From Ruminiclostridium sp. (GTDB taxonomy: Bacteria > Bacillota > Clostridia > Oscillospirales > Oscillospiraceae), in NCBI GenBank assembly GCA_022792035.1, contig JAAWAE010000099.1:1-64000 (forward strand): 64,000 bases of DNA, in the 5' to 3' direction. This document shows, piece by piece, positions 40,144-49,019 of this stretch (within the stretch, counting starts at the first letter, position 1; each line of letters starts with the position of its first letter). Both the position numbers and the translations under genes were made by a program. Below the pieces are notes generated by a model. It made no database searches. It had not been told where the DNA came from and saw only the letters and a program-made list of their open reading frames with translations.

Positions 40144-42027
40144 CTAGACCTCCTCCGCCTGGATGGCCGTGGAGAGTTCCTCCCAGGTCTCCATGAGCTG
40201 GTCGTACTCCTGGGTATAGGCCCCCTCCTGCTCCAGCAGCTCCTGGAGCTTTTGGTAGTCGGAGGACGCCGCCTCCTTCTCCTGACTCAACGCTGAGAGG
40301 AGCTGGTCCAGCTTTTCCATGCGCTTCTCCGCCGCGGCCAGCTCCTTTTTCAGCTGCTTGGTGCCGCCGCTGCGCTTGGGCTTTTCTTTCTTGACCTTCT
40401 CCTCCCGTTTGGGGGGCGGGGCTATGGTTTTCATCCGCTCCCGCATGGCCTGATAGGCAGTGTAGTCTCCCTTGAAGTCGGAGACCTGCCCGTTTTCCAA
40501 GGTCCAGACCCGGGTGGCGAAGCGGTCGATGAAGTAGCGGTCGTGGGAGACGAAGAGAAGGGTACCCCCATAGTCCTCCACGGCCCCCTCGATCCACTCC
40601 CGGGCGTCCAGGTCCAGGTGGTTGGTGGGCTCGTCCAAAATCAGCAGGTTCACCTGCTCATCCATGAGCATACAAAGCCGCAGGCGGCTCTGCTCCCCGC
40701 CGGAGAGGACGGAGACCGGCTTGAACACGTCCTCCCCCTGGAAGAGGAAGCGGCCCAGGCGGTCCCTGGCCTGCTGGGGGGTGCAGTTGGCCTCGTAGAG
40801 CATGGTGTCGTAAAGACTGCGCTCGGGGTGGGAAAAATGGATCTGCTGGGGCAGATAGCCCACCTTCACCGTCAGGCCCTGCTTCACCTTCCCGGCGTCC
40901 TGGGGCTCCTCCCCCAGGATGATCTTTAAGAGGGTGGACTTCCCGGTGCCGTTGTCCCCCAAGAGGGCCACCCGGTCCCCGTCCTCCAGGCGGAGGGTCA
41001 CATGGTCGAAGAGCTTTTGTTCTCCGAAGGATTTTTCCAGCTCCGTGAGGCTGAGCAGGTCGTCGGCGTGGAACTCCGCCTCCCCGAAGCGGGCCTTCAT
41101 GCGCCGCTCCTGGGTGGGGCGGGCGGTCTGGTTGAGTCTCGCCATGCGCTTTTCGATGGAGAAGGCCCGCTTGTGCAGGTGCTCCGTGTTGTGCTCGTGC
41201 ATCATGCGCACCGTGTCCGACAGGCGCTGAAGTTCCGCCTGCTCCTTTTGGTAGCGGCGCAGCTGTTCCAGGTAGCGCCGTTCTTTCTCCACAGCGTAGA
41301 AGGAGTAATTGCCGCTGTAAAACTCCGCCTTCCCGTCCTTGAGCTCCACCACCCGGGCGATGGTCTTGTCCAGGAAGTAGCGGTCGTGGGAGATGATGAG
41401 CACCGTACCCTTGTAATGGCTGATGTAGTCCTCCAACCAGACCGTGGCGTTGAGGTCCAAGTGGTTCGTGGGCTCGTCCAGCAGCAGAATTTCTGTATCC
41501 ATGAGGATCAGCCGGGCCAGGTTCACCCGGGTCTTCTCCCCGCCGGAGAGGTCCGCGAACTGCTTTTCCCGAAAGCCGCGCTCCAGCCCCAGGCCCGCGC
41601 AGACCTTTTCCATGCGGGTCTCGATCTCGTAGCCGCCCCCGGTCTCGAAGGCGGTCTGGATGCGGTCGTACCGCTCCAGCAGGGCCTTATCCCCCTGGGC
41701 CAGCTGGTCGGAGAGGGCGTGCAGCTGGGCCTCCATGGCTTTGAGCTCATCGAAGGCGGTGCGCAGCACGTCCTCCACCCGGTACCCCGCGGGGTACACC
41801 GGGATCTGGGAGATCAGCCCCAGGCGCTTCCCCGGGGCGATGGACACCGTACCGCTGTCCGCCGTCTCCTGTCCGGTGAGGATGCGCAGGAGGGTGGTTT
41901 TCCCCGCGCCGTTGCGGCCCAGGATGCCCACCCGCTCCCCGGTGTCCACCTGGAAGCTCAGGCCGTCTAAGACGGGCTGACCGATCTCGTATTCTTTTGT
42001 CAGTTCCCGTACTGCAATGTCTATCAT
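40144..42027 (-). CDS. ABC-F family ATP-binding protein
   Basis: 627 residues with two ATPase domains and no membrane part. First domain: Walker A GRNGAGKTTLL, signature LSGGEKTRVNLARL, Walker B ILLLDEPTNHLD. Second: GDNGTGKSTLL, LSGGEQSRLRLCML, LILDEPTNHLD. The P-site tRNA interaction linker lies between about 250 and 310 (YLEQLRRYQKEQAELQRLSD). A C-terminal coiled coil (about 545-625) resembles Uup/YfmR. These proteins act on the ribosome E site, rescuing stalled translation or giving antibiotic resistance. Which of the two cannot be decided here. Confidence 0.93.
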   Translation of the reverse strand: MIDIAVRELTKEYEIGQPVLDGLSFQVDTGERVGILGRNGAGKTTLLRILTGQETADSGTVSIAPGKRLGLISQIPVYPAGYRVEDVLRTAFDELKAMEAQLHALSDQLAQGDKALLERYDRIQTAFETGGGYEIETRMEKVCAGLGLERGFREKQFADLSGGEKTRVNLARLILMDTEILLLDEPTNHLDLNATVWLEDYISHYKGTVLIISHDRYFLDKTIARVVELKDGKAEFYSGNYSFYAVEKERRYLEQLRRYQKEQAELQRLSDTVRMMHEHNTEHLHKRAFSIEKRMARLNQTARPTQERRMKARFGEAEFHADDLLSLTELEKSFGEQKLFDHVTLRLEDGDRVALLGDNGTGKSTLLKIILGEEPQDAGKVKQGLTVKVGYLPQQIHFSHPERSLYDTMLYEANCTPQQARDRLGRFLFQGEDVFKPVSVLSGGEQSRLRLCMLMDEQVNLLILDEPTNHLDLDAREWIEGAVEDYGGTLLFVSHDRYFIDRFATRVWTLENGQVSDFKGDYTAYQAMRERMKTIAPPPKREEKVKKEKPKRSGGTKQLKKELAAAEKRMEKLDQLLSALSQEKEAASSDYQKLQELLEQEGAYTQEYDQLMETWEELSTAIQAEEV

Positions 42028-42187
42028 GTGGGTCGTTTCCTTTTATCTTGCTTTTGCGGACCAGCCGCAAACTGTCGTTTGTATCCGAATTGGGTGTGGC
42101 GCGGGACGGCAAAGTGTGGTATGATACCCCCATAGCTTCCCGCCCCTCTCGGGCGGAATTTTGCAAATCGTAGGAGGCACACAGATT

Positions 42188-43222
42188 ATGATCGCAATTC
42201 AGTGGCAGGACAAGCGTCTGTCCCTTCTGGACCAGTCCAGGTATCCCCAGGAAGAGGTCTGGCTCGACTGCGGCAGCACGGAAGAGGTGGTAAAGGTCCT
42301 CTCCTCCCAGGCCATCCAGGACGAGAAGGTCGCCGCCATCGCCGGGGCCTATGCCTACTGTCTGGCCGCTCTGGCCCACCAGGATGTCCAGCAGACCCCC
42401 GCCTTTGACCAGGCCCTCGCCCAGGCCAAGCAGCAGCTTTTGGACAGCCGCGCCGGCGCCCGGGACATGGCCGCCGCCCTGGACTTCATGGAGCATCCCC
42501 CCGAAGCCTACACCAAAAACGTGGACCGGCTCACCACCCTCTTAGCCACCGCCGTTACCTTTGAGCGCCAGCAGGTGGTGGCGGACCGGAACACCTGCCG
42601 CAACGGCACCGACCTCATGGGCGAGGGGACCCGGGTCCTGGTCCGGGCGGACCGGGGGTGCTTCCACTCCGCCTCCCCCACCGGGGCCCTGGGCATCGTG
42701 CGCCGGGGGTACAAGCGGGAGATCTTAGAGCAGATCACCCTTTGTCAGGGGAAGCCGGGCGGGGAGAGCCTGCTGGCCCAGGAGCTGCGCAAGGAAACCA
42801 TCCCCTGCACCATCCTCCCCGACAACGCCGCCGCCACCTTCCTGTCCCGGCAGGGGGCACACATGGTTCTGTGCGACGGCGTCCTGGCGGCGAAGAACGG
42901 GGACTTGAAGGCACCTGTTGGGGCCTATGAGCTGGCCATCGTCAGCTACTTCCACTCCATCCCCTTCTATGCAGTCCTCAACGCCGACGACGTGGACCTC
43001 TCCCTGGACAGCGGCGCCGCCTTTTCGGCCGAAGCAAAACCCATCGAGCCTTCCTCCGACGGCATCCAGGACTGGGCGCCGGACTATGACGTGATCCCCG
43101 CCTTCCTCATCACCGGGATGATCACCGACCGGGGCATCGTCAGCGCCCCCTATGAGGAGACTCTGGACGAGTTGGTCAAGCACACCCCCCGAAAGCTGAT
43201 CCTCAACTTTGATGAGATGTAA
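42188..43222 (+). CDS. Divergent MtnA / aIF-2B-like isomerase family protein
   Basis: 344 residues from ATG 42188 (TAGGAGGCAC upstream). The start IAIQWQDKRLSLLDQSRYPQ and the later NTCRNGTDLMGEG, TGALGIVRR and HMVLCDGVLAAKNGD lines follow methylthioribose-1-phosphate isomerases. Yet core motifs are changed: the usual VRGAPAIG is absent, and GADRIAANGD reads LCDGVLAAKNGD (Asp kept, Arg lost). It may use another sugar phosphate or be regulatory. No methionine-salvage genes adjoin it. A terminator follows. Confidence 0.7.
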   Translation: MIAIQWQDKRLSLLDQSRYPQEEVWLDCGSTEEVVKVLSSQAIQDEKVAAIAGAYAYCLAALAHQDVQQTPAFDQALAQAKQQLLDSRAGARDMAAALDFMEHPPEAYTKNVDRLTTLLATAVTFERQQVVADRNTCRNGTDLMGEGTRVLVRADRGCFHSASPTGALGIVRRGYKREILEQITLCQGKPGGESLLAQELRKETIPCTILPDNAAATFLSRQGAHMVLCDGVLAAKNGDLKAPVGAYELAIVSYFHSIPFYAVLNADDVDLSLDSGAAFSAEAKPIEPSSDGIQDWAPDYDVIPAFLITGMITDRGIVSAPYEETLDELVKHTPRKLILNFDEM

Positions 43223-43237
43223 TACGCCAAACCCTCG

Positions 43238-43267
43238 GCGGGCCCGGAACGGGCCCGTCCTTTTTTA
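43238..43267 (+). terminator. Terminator of the MtnA-like gene
   Basis: GGCGGGCCCG and CGGGCCCGTCC around GAA, then six T. It runs into the end of the convergent murF. Confidence 0.85.
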
Positions 43268-44650
43268 CTCCTCGGGGGCCAGCCGCCGGACCTCCCGAAC
43301 CAGCTCCTCAAAGGCCATGCCCCGGGAGGCCTTGGCCAGCACCACCGCCCCGGGCTTCACCAGCTGGGGCAGGAGGGCCTTGGCCTTCTCCTTGGTGGGA
43401 GCATAGAGCACCAGGGGGACCCCGGCGTCTTTCGCCCCGTCCCGGATGTTCTGGGCCAGCTCGCCCACGGCCAGGACGGCGTCGATCTTCCCCACGGCCC
43501 CGGCGTGTTCGCCAACCCCATAGTGCAGCTCCGGGCCCAGGGCCCCCAGCTCGAACATATCCCCCAAAATGGCCAGACGGAAGGTCCCGCCGCTGTGGGA
43601 GAGGACCTCCAGCGCCGCCGCCATGGACTGGGGGTTGGCGTTGTAGGCATCGTCCAAAATGGTCACGTCTCCCTGGCGCAGCACGTTCATGCGCATCTTC
43701 GTGGGCACGAAGGCGTGGATACCCTGGATCATCTCCTCCTGGCTCAGGCCGAAGTGCTCCCCGATGGCGCAGGCCGTCAGCACCGGATAGATCATGTGGC
43801 TGCCCAGGGCCGGGACCGTCACCTCAAACTCCCTCTGAGGGGTTTGGATCACACACTTCATCCCCTTGGAGCCCAGCTGCTGGACCGAGCGGGCCTTGTA
43901 GGGCGGATGGCCGTCCCCGCCGAAGAACAGGACCTCCGGGGTGATCTTCCCCTCCAGGGTCCGCAGCAGGGAGTCGTCCCCATTGAGCACCGCCAGGGAC
44001 CCGGGCTTCATGTAATGGAAGATCTCCGCCTTGGCCTTCAAGATGTTCTCCCGGCTGCCCAGGTTCTCGATGTGGGAGTCGCCGATGTTGGTCATCACCG
44101 CCACGTCAGGGCAGACCAGGCTGGTCAGATAGTCGATCTCCCCGAAGTGGTTCATGCCCATCTCCAGCACGCAGATCTCATCCTTCCGGCTCAGGCGGAA
44201 GAGGGTCAGGGGCAGGCCCAGCTCGTTGTTGAAATTCCCCTCGGTCTTCAAGACCCGGTACTTCGTTCCCAAGACCGAGGCCACCATGTCCTTGGTGGTG
44301 GTCTTGCCCACGCTGCCGGTGACCCCGATCACCGGGATGGGGAAGCGGGCCTTATACGCCCGGGCCACCTGCCCGATGGCCGCCATGGTATCCGGCACTT
44401 TGATGTAAAATTTATCGCTGCGCAGGTTCCCCGGGGTCTCCTCAGTGAGACAGCCTGCCGCGCCGCTGTCCAGGGCCATGTCAATGAAACGGTGCCCGTC
44501 GGTGCGCTCCCCCCGCAGGGCCACGAAGAGGGCGCCGGGGTGGATGGCTCGGCTGTCGGTCTCCACCGAAGTGATGCTCATCTCCTGCTGTGCGCCCAGG
44601 ATCACACCGCCTGTGGCCTCCAGCAGCTGCTGTACTGTCATAGCTTCCAT
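43265..44650 (-). CDS. murF: UDP-N-acetylmuramoyl-tripeptide--D-alanyl-D-alanine ligase
   Basis: 461 residues from ATG 44650, following AAAGGAGAAGG; 15 upstream in-frame codons are rejected. It joins D-Ala-D-Ala to UDP-MurNAc-tripeptide. The N-terminal domain (SVETDSRAIHPGALFVALRG) and the ATP loop GVTGSVGKTTTKDM are diagnostic. EMGMNHFGEIDYLTSLVCPD and LDDAYNANPQSM complete the set. It follows ddl by 13 bases, so the enzyme making D-Ala-D-Ala and the one using it are made together. Confidence 0.97.
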   Translation of the reverse strand: MEAMTVQQLLEATGGVILGAQQEMSITSVETDSRAIHPGALFVALRGERTDGHRFIDMALDSGAAGCLTEETPGNLRSDKFYIKVPDTMAAIGQVARAYKARFPIPVIGVTGSVGKTTTKDMVASVLGTKYRVLKTEGNFNNELGLPLTLFRLSRKDEICVLEMGMNHFGEIDYLTSLVCPDVAVMTNIGDSHIENLGSRENILKAKAEIFHYMKPGSLAVLNGDDSLLRTLEGKITPEVLFFGGDGHPPYKARSVQQLGSKGMKCVIQTPQREFEVTVPALGSHMIYPVLTACAIGEHFGLSQEEMIQGIHAFVPTKMRMNVLRQGDVTILDDAYNANPQSMAAALEVLSHSGGTFRLAILGDMFELGALGPELHYGVGEHAGAVGKIDAVLAVGELAQNIRDGAKDAGVPLVLYAPTKEKAKALLPQLVKPGAVVLAKASRGMAFEELVREVRRLAPEE

Positions 44651-44663
44651 GGAACCTTCTCCT

Positions 44664-45713
44664 TTACTTCCCCCGCAGGCGCAGGGATTCCTCAACGATA
44701 ATCTGGCACAGCTCCGGGTAGCCGATGCCCACCGCGGCCGCCTCCTGAGGCACCAGACTGGTGGGGGTCATCCCCGGCAGGGTGTTGATCTCCAAAAACC
44801 AGGGTGTCCCGGAGGGGTCTACGATGAAATCCGCCCGGGAGTATACCCGCAGGCCCAGGGCCCGGTACACCGTCAGCGCCGCCTTCTGGATGCGCGCCTC
44901 CCACTCTGGGGGGATGGGCGCAGGCGTGACTTCCTCCGCCGCCCCGGGCTGGTATTTGTTCTCATAGTCATAAAATCCCGTCTTGGGGATGATCTCAATG
45001 GAGGGTAAGGCCCGGTCCTCCAGCAGGGCCACCTGGATCTCCCGGCCCAGCACATACTCCTCCAGCACGCAGTCCCCGCCGATGGCGATGCTCTCCTGGA
45101 GGGCGTGCTTCAACTCCTCCCGGTTGTAGGCGATGAACACGCCGATGGAGGACCCGCTGGCCACCGGCTTCACCACACAGGGGATGGGGGCCTGGGCTGT
45201 AAGGGCCTCCACCTGCTCCGGCGTCACCTGGACCCGCTGCCACTTGGGGGTCTTGACCTCCAGGTGGGCGATGCACCGTTTGGTGAGGTCCTTGTCCATG
45301 GCGATGGCCGAGCCCAAGTAGCCCGCTCCGGTGTAGGGGATGCCCAGCAGGTCAAAGGCAGCCTGGACCCGTCCGTCCTCCCCGCAGGTGCCGTGGAGGG
45401 CCAGAAACACCAGGTCCGCCTGCTGGCACAGCTCCAGCACCCGGTCGCCAAACTGGCTGGGGCTTGACGTCTTCCTAGAAGCCTTCACAGCCTCTAAGTC
45501 CGGGGCTTGGCGGTCGATGCTGCGCCATCTCTGGTCCAGGGGCCTTTGAAAAAAGGCATCCAATGGCCCGTCGTAATCCTCCAGGCCAATGTACATATCC
45601 ACCAGGGCCGTCTGGTGGCCCAGGCTCTGCAAGGCGTGGGCGATCATGGTGCCGGAGGAAAGGGAGACGTTTCGCTCCGGGCTCAATCCTCCAGCCAGCA
45701 CAACGATTTTCAT
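44664..45713 (-). CDS. ddl: D-alanine--D-alanine ligase
   Basis: 349 residues. The N-terminal LAGGLSPERNVSLSSG has the Glu that binds the first D-Ala. HGTCGEDGRVQAAFDLLGIP, VVKPVASGSSIGV and the Mg-site FLEINTLPGMTPTSLVPQEA follow. The stretch near residue 200 (SSIGVFIAYN) and the ligase loop decide D-Ala versus D-lactate. I see no clear VanA-type change, so D-Ala-D-Ala is assumed. First gene of the ddl-murF operon. Confidence 0.96.
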   Translation of the reverse strand: MKIVVLAGGLSPERNVSLSSGTMIAHALQSLGHQTALVDMYIGLEDYDGPLDAFFQRPLDQRWRSIDRQAPDLEAVKASRKTSSPSQFGDRVLELCQQADLVFLALHGTCGEDGRVQAAFDLLGIPYTGAGYLGSAIAMDKDLTKRCIAHLEVKTPKWQRVQVTPEQVEALTAQAPIPCVVKPVASGSSIGVFIAYNREELKHALQESIAIGGDCVLEEYVLGREIQVALLEDRALPSIEIIPKTGFYDYENKYQPGAAEEVTPAPIPPEWEARIQKAALTVYRALGLRVYSRADFIVDPSGTPWFLEINTLPGMTPTSLVPQEAAAVGIGYPELCQIIVEESLRLRGK

Positions 45714-45836
45714 TCCACAGTGCCCTCCTTTCCTAAAGCCGGGGTGGGGCCCCTTTCTCCAGCTTATGCGTCAGGGGGGCCGATGGTTTCCGTTTTCCCT
45801 GACGAAAAGCGTCCGCTTTTGGGCAATTCATCTTTT

Positions 45837-45865
45837 AATATACCACATCCGGACGCAAATCTCAA
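45837..45865 (-). promoter_or_regulatory. Promoter of ddl-murF
   Basis: Minus-strand TTGAGA (45865-45860), 17-base spacer, TATATT (45842-45837). The rest of 45714-45921 shows nothing further. Confidence 0.55.
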
Positions 45866-45921
45866 CCACATCATCAAAACAGTTGGAAACAAGTCAGCGC
45901 TTCCCCACAGTCTGGCAAAAG

Positions 45922-45960
45922 AAAACGAGCGCACCGCTTTTCACGCGGTACGCTCGTTTT
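45922..45960 (-). terminator. Terminator of the ferredoxin gene
   Basis: AAAACGAGCG.ACCGC and GCGGTACGCTCGTTTT pair around TTTTCAC. Confidence 0.85.
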
Positions 45961-45982
45961 ATCCTCTCGCTTGTGCGGGATC

Positions 45983-46171
45983 TTACTCCACAAAGCCCAG
46001 GGCCTTGGGATCGGTCTCGCAGGCGTCTTCGCAGCCGCCGCAATCGATGCACTCAGAAGTCACGACGCAGACATCCTTGCCGTTGACGTTGCCCTCGATG
46101 ATGGCGCTGGTGGGACATTCCTCAATGCACTTCTTGCAGAAGGTGCACAGTTCAGGATTGATTACATACAT
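45983..46171 (-). CDS. 2[4Fe-4S] ferredoxin
   Basis: 62 residues. Two cluster motifs: CTFCKKCIEECP (C9, C12, C15, C19) and CIDCGGCEDACE near 41-52. The second motif lacks the proline after the last cysteine, and ten extra residues lie between the motifs (EGNVNGKDVCVVTSE). Acidic and single-domain, it is a typical clostridial electron carrier. Monocistronic, with its own promoter and terminator. Confidence 0.95.
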   Translation of the reverse strand: MYVINPELCTFCKKCIEECPTSAIIEGNVNGKDVCVVTSECIDCGGCEDACETDPKALGFVE

Positions 46172-46208
46172 AGTGAATTACCTCCATTAAATTTTCTGGG
46201 CAAGGACC

Positions 46209-46236
46209 ATTGTATCATATCTTTTCAAAAATGCAA
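46209..46236 (-). promoter_or_regulatory. Promoter of the ferredoxin gene
   Basis: Minus-strand TTGCAT (46236-46231), 16-base spacer, TACAAT (46214-46209). Confidence 0.55.
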
Positions 46237-46332
46237 TTCCAATTTTACGGAAAAATGTTGGTTATTTCTCCGGTTTTCGGGCATGATTTTTATAGATTTT
46301 ACACACAGATTCCATTTGAGGAGGTTTTCTCA

Positions 46333-46479
46333 ATGCAAAACACCCATTCCGACCCGGCCTTCCCCGGCAGCGCCACCCCCAATTTGGAGGGCGCGCCCTG
46401 CTCCAAGGCCCATCCCCAGCGAACCATCCCCACGCCGCCTCCGTCCACGGATCCGGCAGGAAAGGAGGCTTCCCCATGA
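46333..46479 (+). CDS. 48-residue leader peptide gene coupled to clpC
   Basis: ATG 46333 follows GAGGAGG at a good distance, and the TGA overlaps the clpC ATG (ATGA, 46476-46479). The peptide is Pro/Ser/Thr-rich with one cysteine ([20 protein letters not shown] and so on) and resembles no protein I know. The strong start site and exact overlap suggest it is translated and sets clpC translation. In many Firmicutes ctsR-mcsA-mcsB precede clpC; none of them is here. Confidence 0.6.
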   Translation: MQNTHSDPAFPGSATPNLEGAPCSKAHPQRTIPTPPPSTDPAGKEASP

Positions 46480-48914
46480 AAACCGCAACCTTTACCCCCC
46501 ACGCCCGCAAGGCCCTGGCCCTGGCGGGCGGGATGGCCCAGCGCATGGGCCACGATCATGTGGGCAGCGAGCATCTGCTCCTGGGCCTGCTCCTCCAACC
46601 CCAGTGCGGCGCGGCCCGCCTGCTGCGGGAAGCCGGGGTGGAACGGGAGTGGGTCCAGGAACGGCTCATGGATACCTTGGGCCTGGGCGCTCCCCTCCCC
46701 CACCGGCGCAAACTCAGCAGCCGCTCGGAGAAGAGCGTGGAGCTGGCCGTGGAGGAATCCCTGCGCCTGGGCCACCAGCAGGTGGGCAGCCGCCACCTTC
46801 TTCTGGGCCTGCTGCGGCAGAAGGACGGCGGGGCCGTGAAGCTTTTGAAAGAGTCCGGGGCCGATCTCCGCCAGCTCCACCAGGACACCCTCCAGGCCCT
46901 GGGCGGCGGCGGGACCTATCCCTCCCGCTCCAAGGAGGAACGGGAGTACACCCCGCCCCCCTCCTCCGCCGCCACCCGGCTGTTGGACCAGCACGCCCGG
47001 GACATGGTCCAGCAGGCCGCCCAGGGGGGCTACGACCCTGTGGCAGGGCGGGAGGAAGAAGTCCGCCGCCTGATCCAGATCCTCCTGCGCCGCAGTAAAA
47101 ATAACCCCCTGCTCCTGGGGGACCCCGGCGTGGGAAAGACCGCCGTGGTGGAGGGCTTAGCCCAGCGTATGGCTCGGGGACAGGTCCCGGAGCAGCTGCG
47201 CAGCAAGCGCCTGATGGCCCTGGACCTTCCGTCCATCGTGGCGGGGACCAAGTACCGGGGGGAGTTCGAGGACCGGATGAAGAACATCCTGGCCGAGATC
47301 GCCCGGGCAGGGAACGTCATCCTCTTCCTGGACGAAATGCATACCATCATCGGTGCCGGCAGTGCCGAGGGGGCCATCGACGCAGCCAACATCGTCAAGC
47401 CCGCCCTGGCCCGGGGACAATTACAACTCATCGGGGCCACCACCACCGACGAATACCGGCGGATCATCGAAAAGGACGCCGCCCTGGAGCGGCGCTTCCA
47501 GAGCGTCCAGGTGGCCGAGCCCAGTCAAGAAGAGGCCCTGGCCATCCTCCACTCCCTGGCCCCCCGCTACAGCCTGCACCACCAGATCACCTTCCAGCGG
47601 GAGGCCTTGGAGGCGGCGGTGTCCCTCTCTGTACGATATCTGCCCCAGCGGCGTCTGCCGGACAAGGCCATCGACCTCTTGGATGAGGCCGCCGCCCGGA
47701 CCCGGCTCCAGGTCCTGGGGCCCCCCAACCAGCTCCAAGCCCTGGAGGGCCGCATCCAGCAGGCCGCCCGGGAGCGCAACGAGGCCATCGCCAAGCAGGA
47801 TTACGAGACCGCCGCCCGCTGCCGGGACGCGGAGATGGATTTTCGCCGGGAGCTGGACCTGGCCATGCGCCACTGGCAGGCGGGGAGCCAGGAGTGCGCC
47901 GTCACCGCCCAGGAGGTGGCCGGTGTGGTCTCCCAGTGGACCGGCATCCCTCTCACCGACCTGAACCAGTCGGAGAAGGACCGCCTTCTGGGCTTGGAGG
48001 AGGAGCTGCACCGCCGGGTCATCGGCCAGGACAAGGCCGTCCAGGCGGTGTCCCGGGCGGTACGCCGGGGCCGGACTGGACTGAAGGAGCCGGAGCGCCC
48101 TGTGGGAGCCTTCCTCTTCCTGGGACCCACCGGGGTGGGGAAGACGGAGCTGTGCAAGGCCCTGGCCCAAGTCCTCTTCGGCAAGGAGGACGCCATGCTG
48201 CGCTTTGATATGTCCGAGTTCTCGGAGAAGCACACCATGAGCCGCCTCACCGGTTCCCCTCCAGGCTACGTGGGCCACGAGGACGGCGGGGAGCTGACGG
48301 AGGCGGTGCGCCGTCACCCCTACTCCGTCCTGCTCTTCGACGAGCTGGAAAAAGCCCACGCCGACGTGTGGGGCCTCCTGCTCCAGATCATGGAGGACGG
48401 CATCCTCACCGACTCCCACGGGAAGAAGACGGATTTCCGCAACGCTGTCATTGTCATGACCTCCAACGTAGGCGGGGAACGCCTCTCCGCCGGGACCTCC
48501 CTGGGCTTCACCGACCAGGCCCAGGAGGCCAAATCCAACGAGGCCGTCCTCCAGCGGGAGCTGCGCCAGGTGTTCCGCCCGGAATTCCTCAACCGCCTGG
48601 ACGAGATCGTGGTCTTCCACCCCCTGGGGGAGTCGGAGCGCACCGCCATTGCCCGCAACCTCCTCCGGGCCGTGGGCGCCCGTATGTCCGATTTGGGGGT
48701 GCGCTTCGTACCCTCGGAACCGGCAGTGCGCCGCCTGGTGCAGACCGGCACAGACCAGCGTTACGGCGCCCGCCCCCTGCGCCGCCTGATCCGCAGCGAG
48801 GTGGAAAACCCCGCCGCGGAGCTTCTGCTCCGGGGGGAACTCCAAGCGGGAAGCACCCTCTGCCTGGAGGAACAGGAGGGCCGTTTGACCCTGATTCCCA
48901 TGGCCGGAGGGTAA
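46476..48914 (+). CDS. clpC: ATP-dependent Clp protease ATPase subunit ClpC
   Basis: 812 residues. Two N-terminal Clp_N repeats (about 5-75 and 80-145), AAA-1 with [13 protein letters not shown], and a middle coiled coil with the UVR-like [23 protein letters not shown]-2 follows with [14 protein letters not shown] and [18 protein letters not shown]. Residues 675-690 near the AAA-2 end ([17 protein letters not shown]) occupy the place of the ClpP-binding loop. It unfolds proteins for ClpP. It is translationally coupled to a 48-codon reading frame. No CtsR-type operator was evident upstream. Confidence 0.95.
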   Translation: MKTATFTPHARKALALAGGMAQRMGHDHVGSEHLLLGLLLQPQCGAARLLREAGVEREWVQERLMDTLGLGAPLPHRRKLSSRSEKSVELAVEESLRLGHQQVGSRHLLLGLLRQKDGGAVKLLKESGADLRQLHQDTLQALGGGGTYPSRSKEEREYTPPPSSAATRLLDQHARDMVQQAAQGGYDPVAGREEEVRRLIQILLRRSKNNPLLLGDPGVGKTAVVEGLAQRMARGQVPEQLRSKRLMALDLPSIVAGTKYRGEFEDRMKNILAEIARAGNVILFLDEMHTIIGAGSAEGAIDAANIVKPALARGQLQLIGATTTDEYRRIIEKDAALERRFQSVQVAEPSQEEALAILHSLAPRYSLHHQITFQREALEAAVSLSVRYLPQRRLPDKAIDLLDEAAARTRLQVLGPPNQLQALEGRIQQAARERNEAIAKQDYETAARCRDAEMDFRRELDLAMRHWQAGSQECAVTAQEVAGVVSQWTGIPLTDLNQSEKDRLLGLEEELHRRVIGQDKAVQAVSRAVRRGRTGLKEPERPVGAFLFLGPTGVGKTELCKALAQVLFGKEDAMLRFDMSEFSEKHTMSRLTGSPPGYVGHEDGGELTEAVRRHPYSVLLFDELEKAHADVWGLLLQIMEDGILTDSHGKKTDFRNAVIVMTSNVGGERLSAGTSLGFTDQAQEAKSNEAVLQRELRQVFRPEFLNRLDEIVVFHPLGESERTAIARNLLRAVGARMSDLGVRFVPSEPAVRRLVQTGTDQRYGARPLRRLIRSEVENPAAELLLRGELQAGSTLCLEEQEGRLTLIPMAGG

Positions 48915-48953
48915 GACGCGCTCGAATTTCCTGGATTGGTGTAAAGTTTTTGG

Positions 48954-48982
48954 TTGTCTTTCGACACGCGTTCCTGTATAAT
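48954..48982 (+). promoter_or_regulatory. Promoter of the activase/dehydratase pair
   Basis: TTGTCT (48954-48959), 17-base spacer, TATAAT (48977-48982), 38 bases before the activase start. Confidence 0.6.
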
Positions 48983-49019
48983 AGTATCTTAGAATCTCTA
49001 ATCTTTTCTGAGGTGTACT

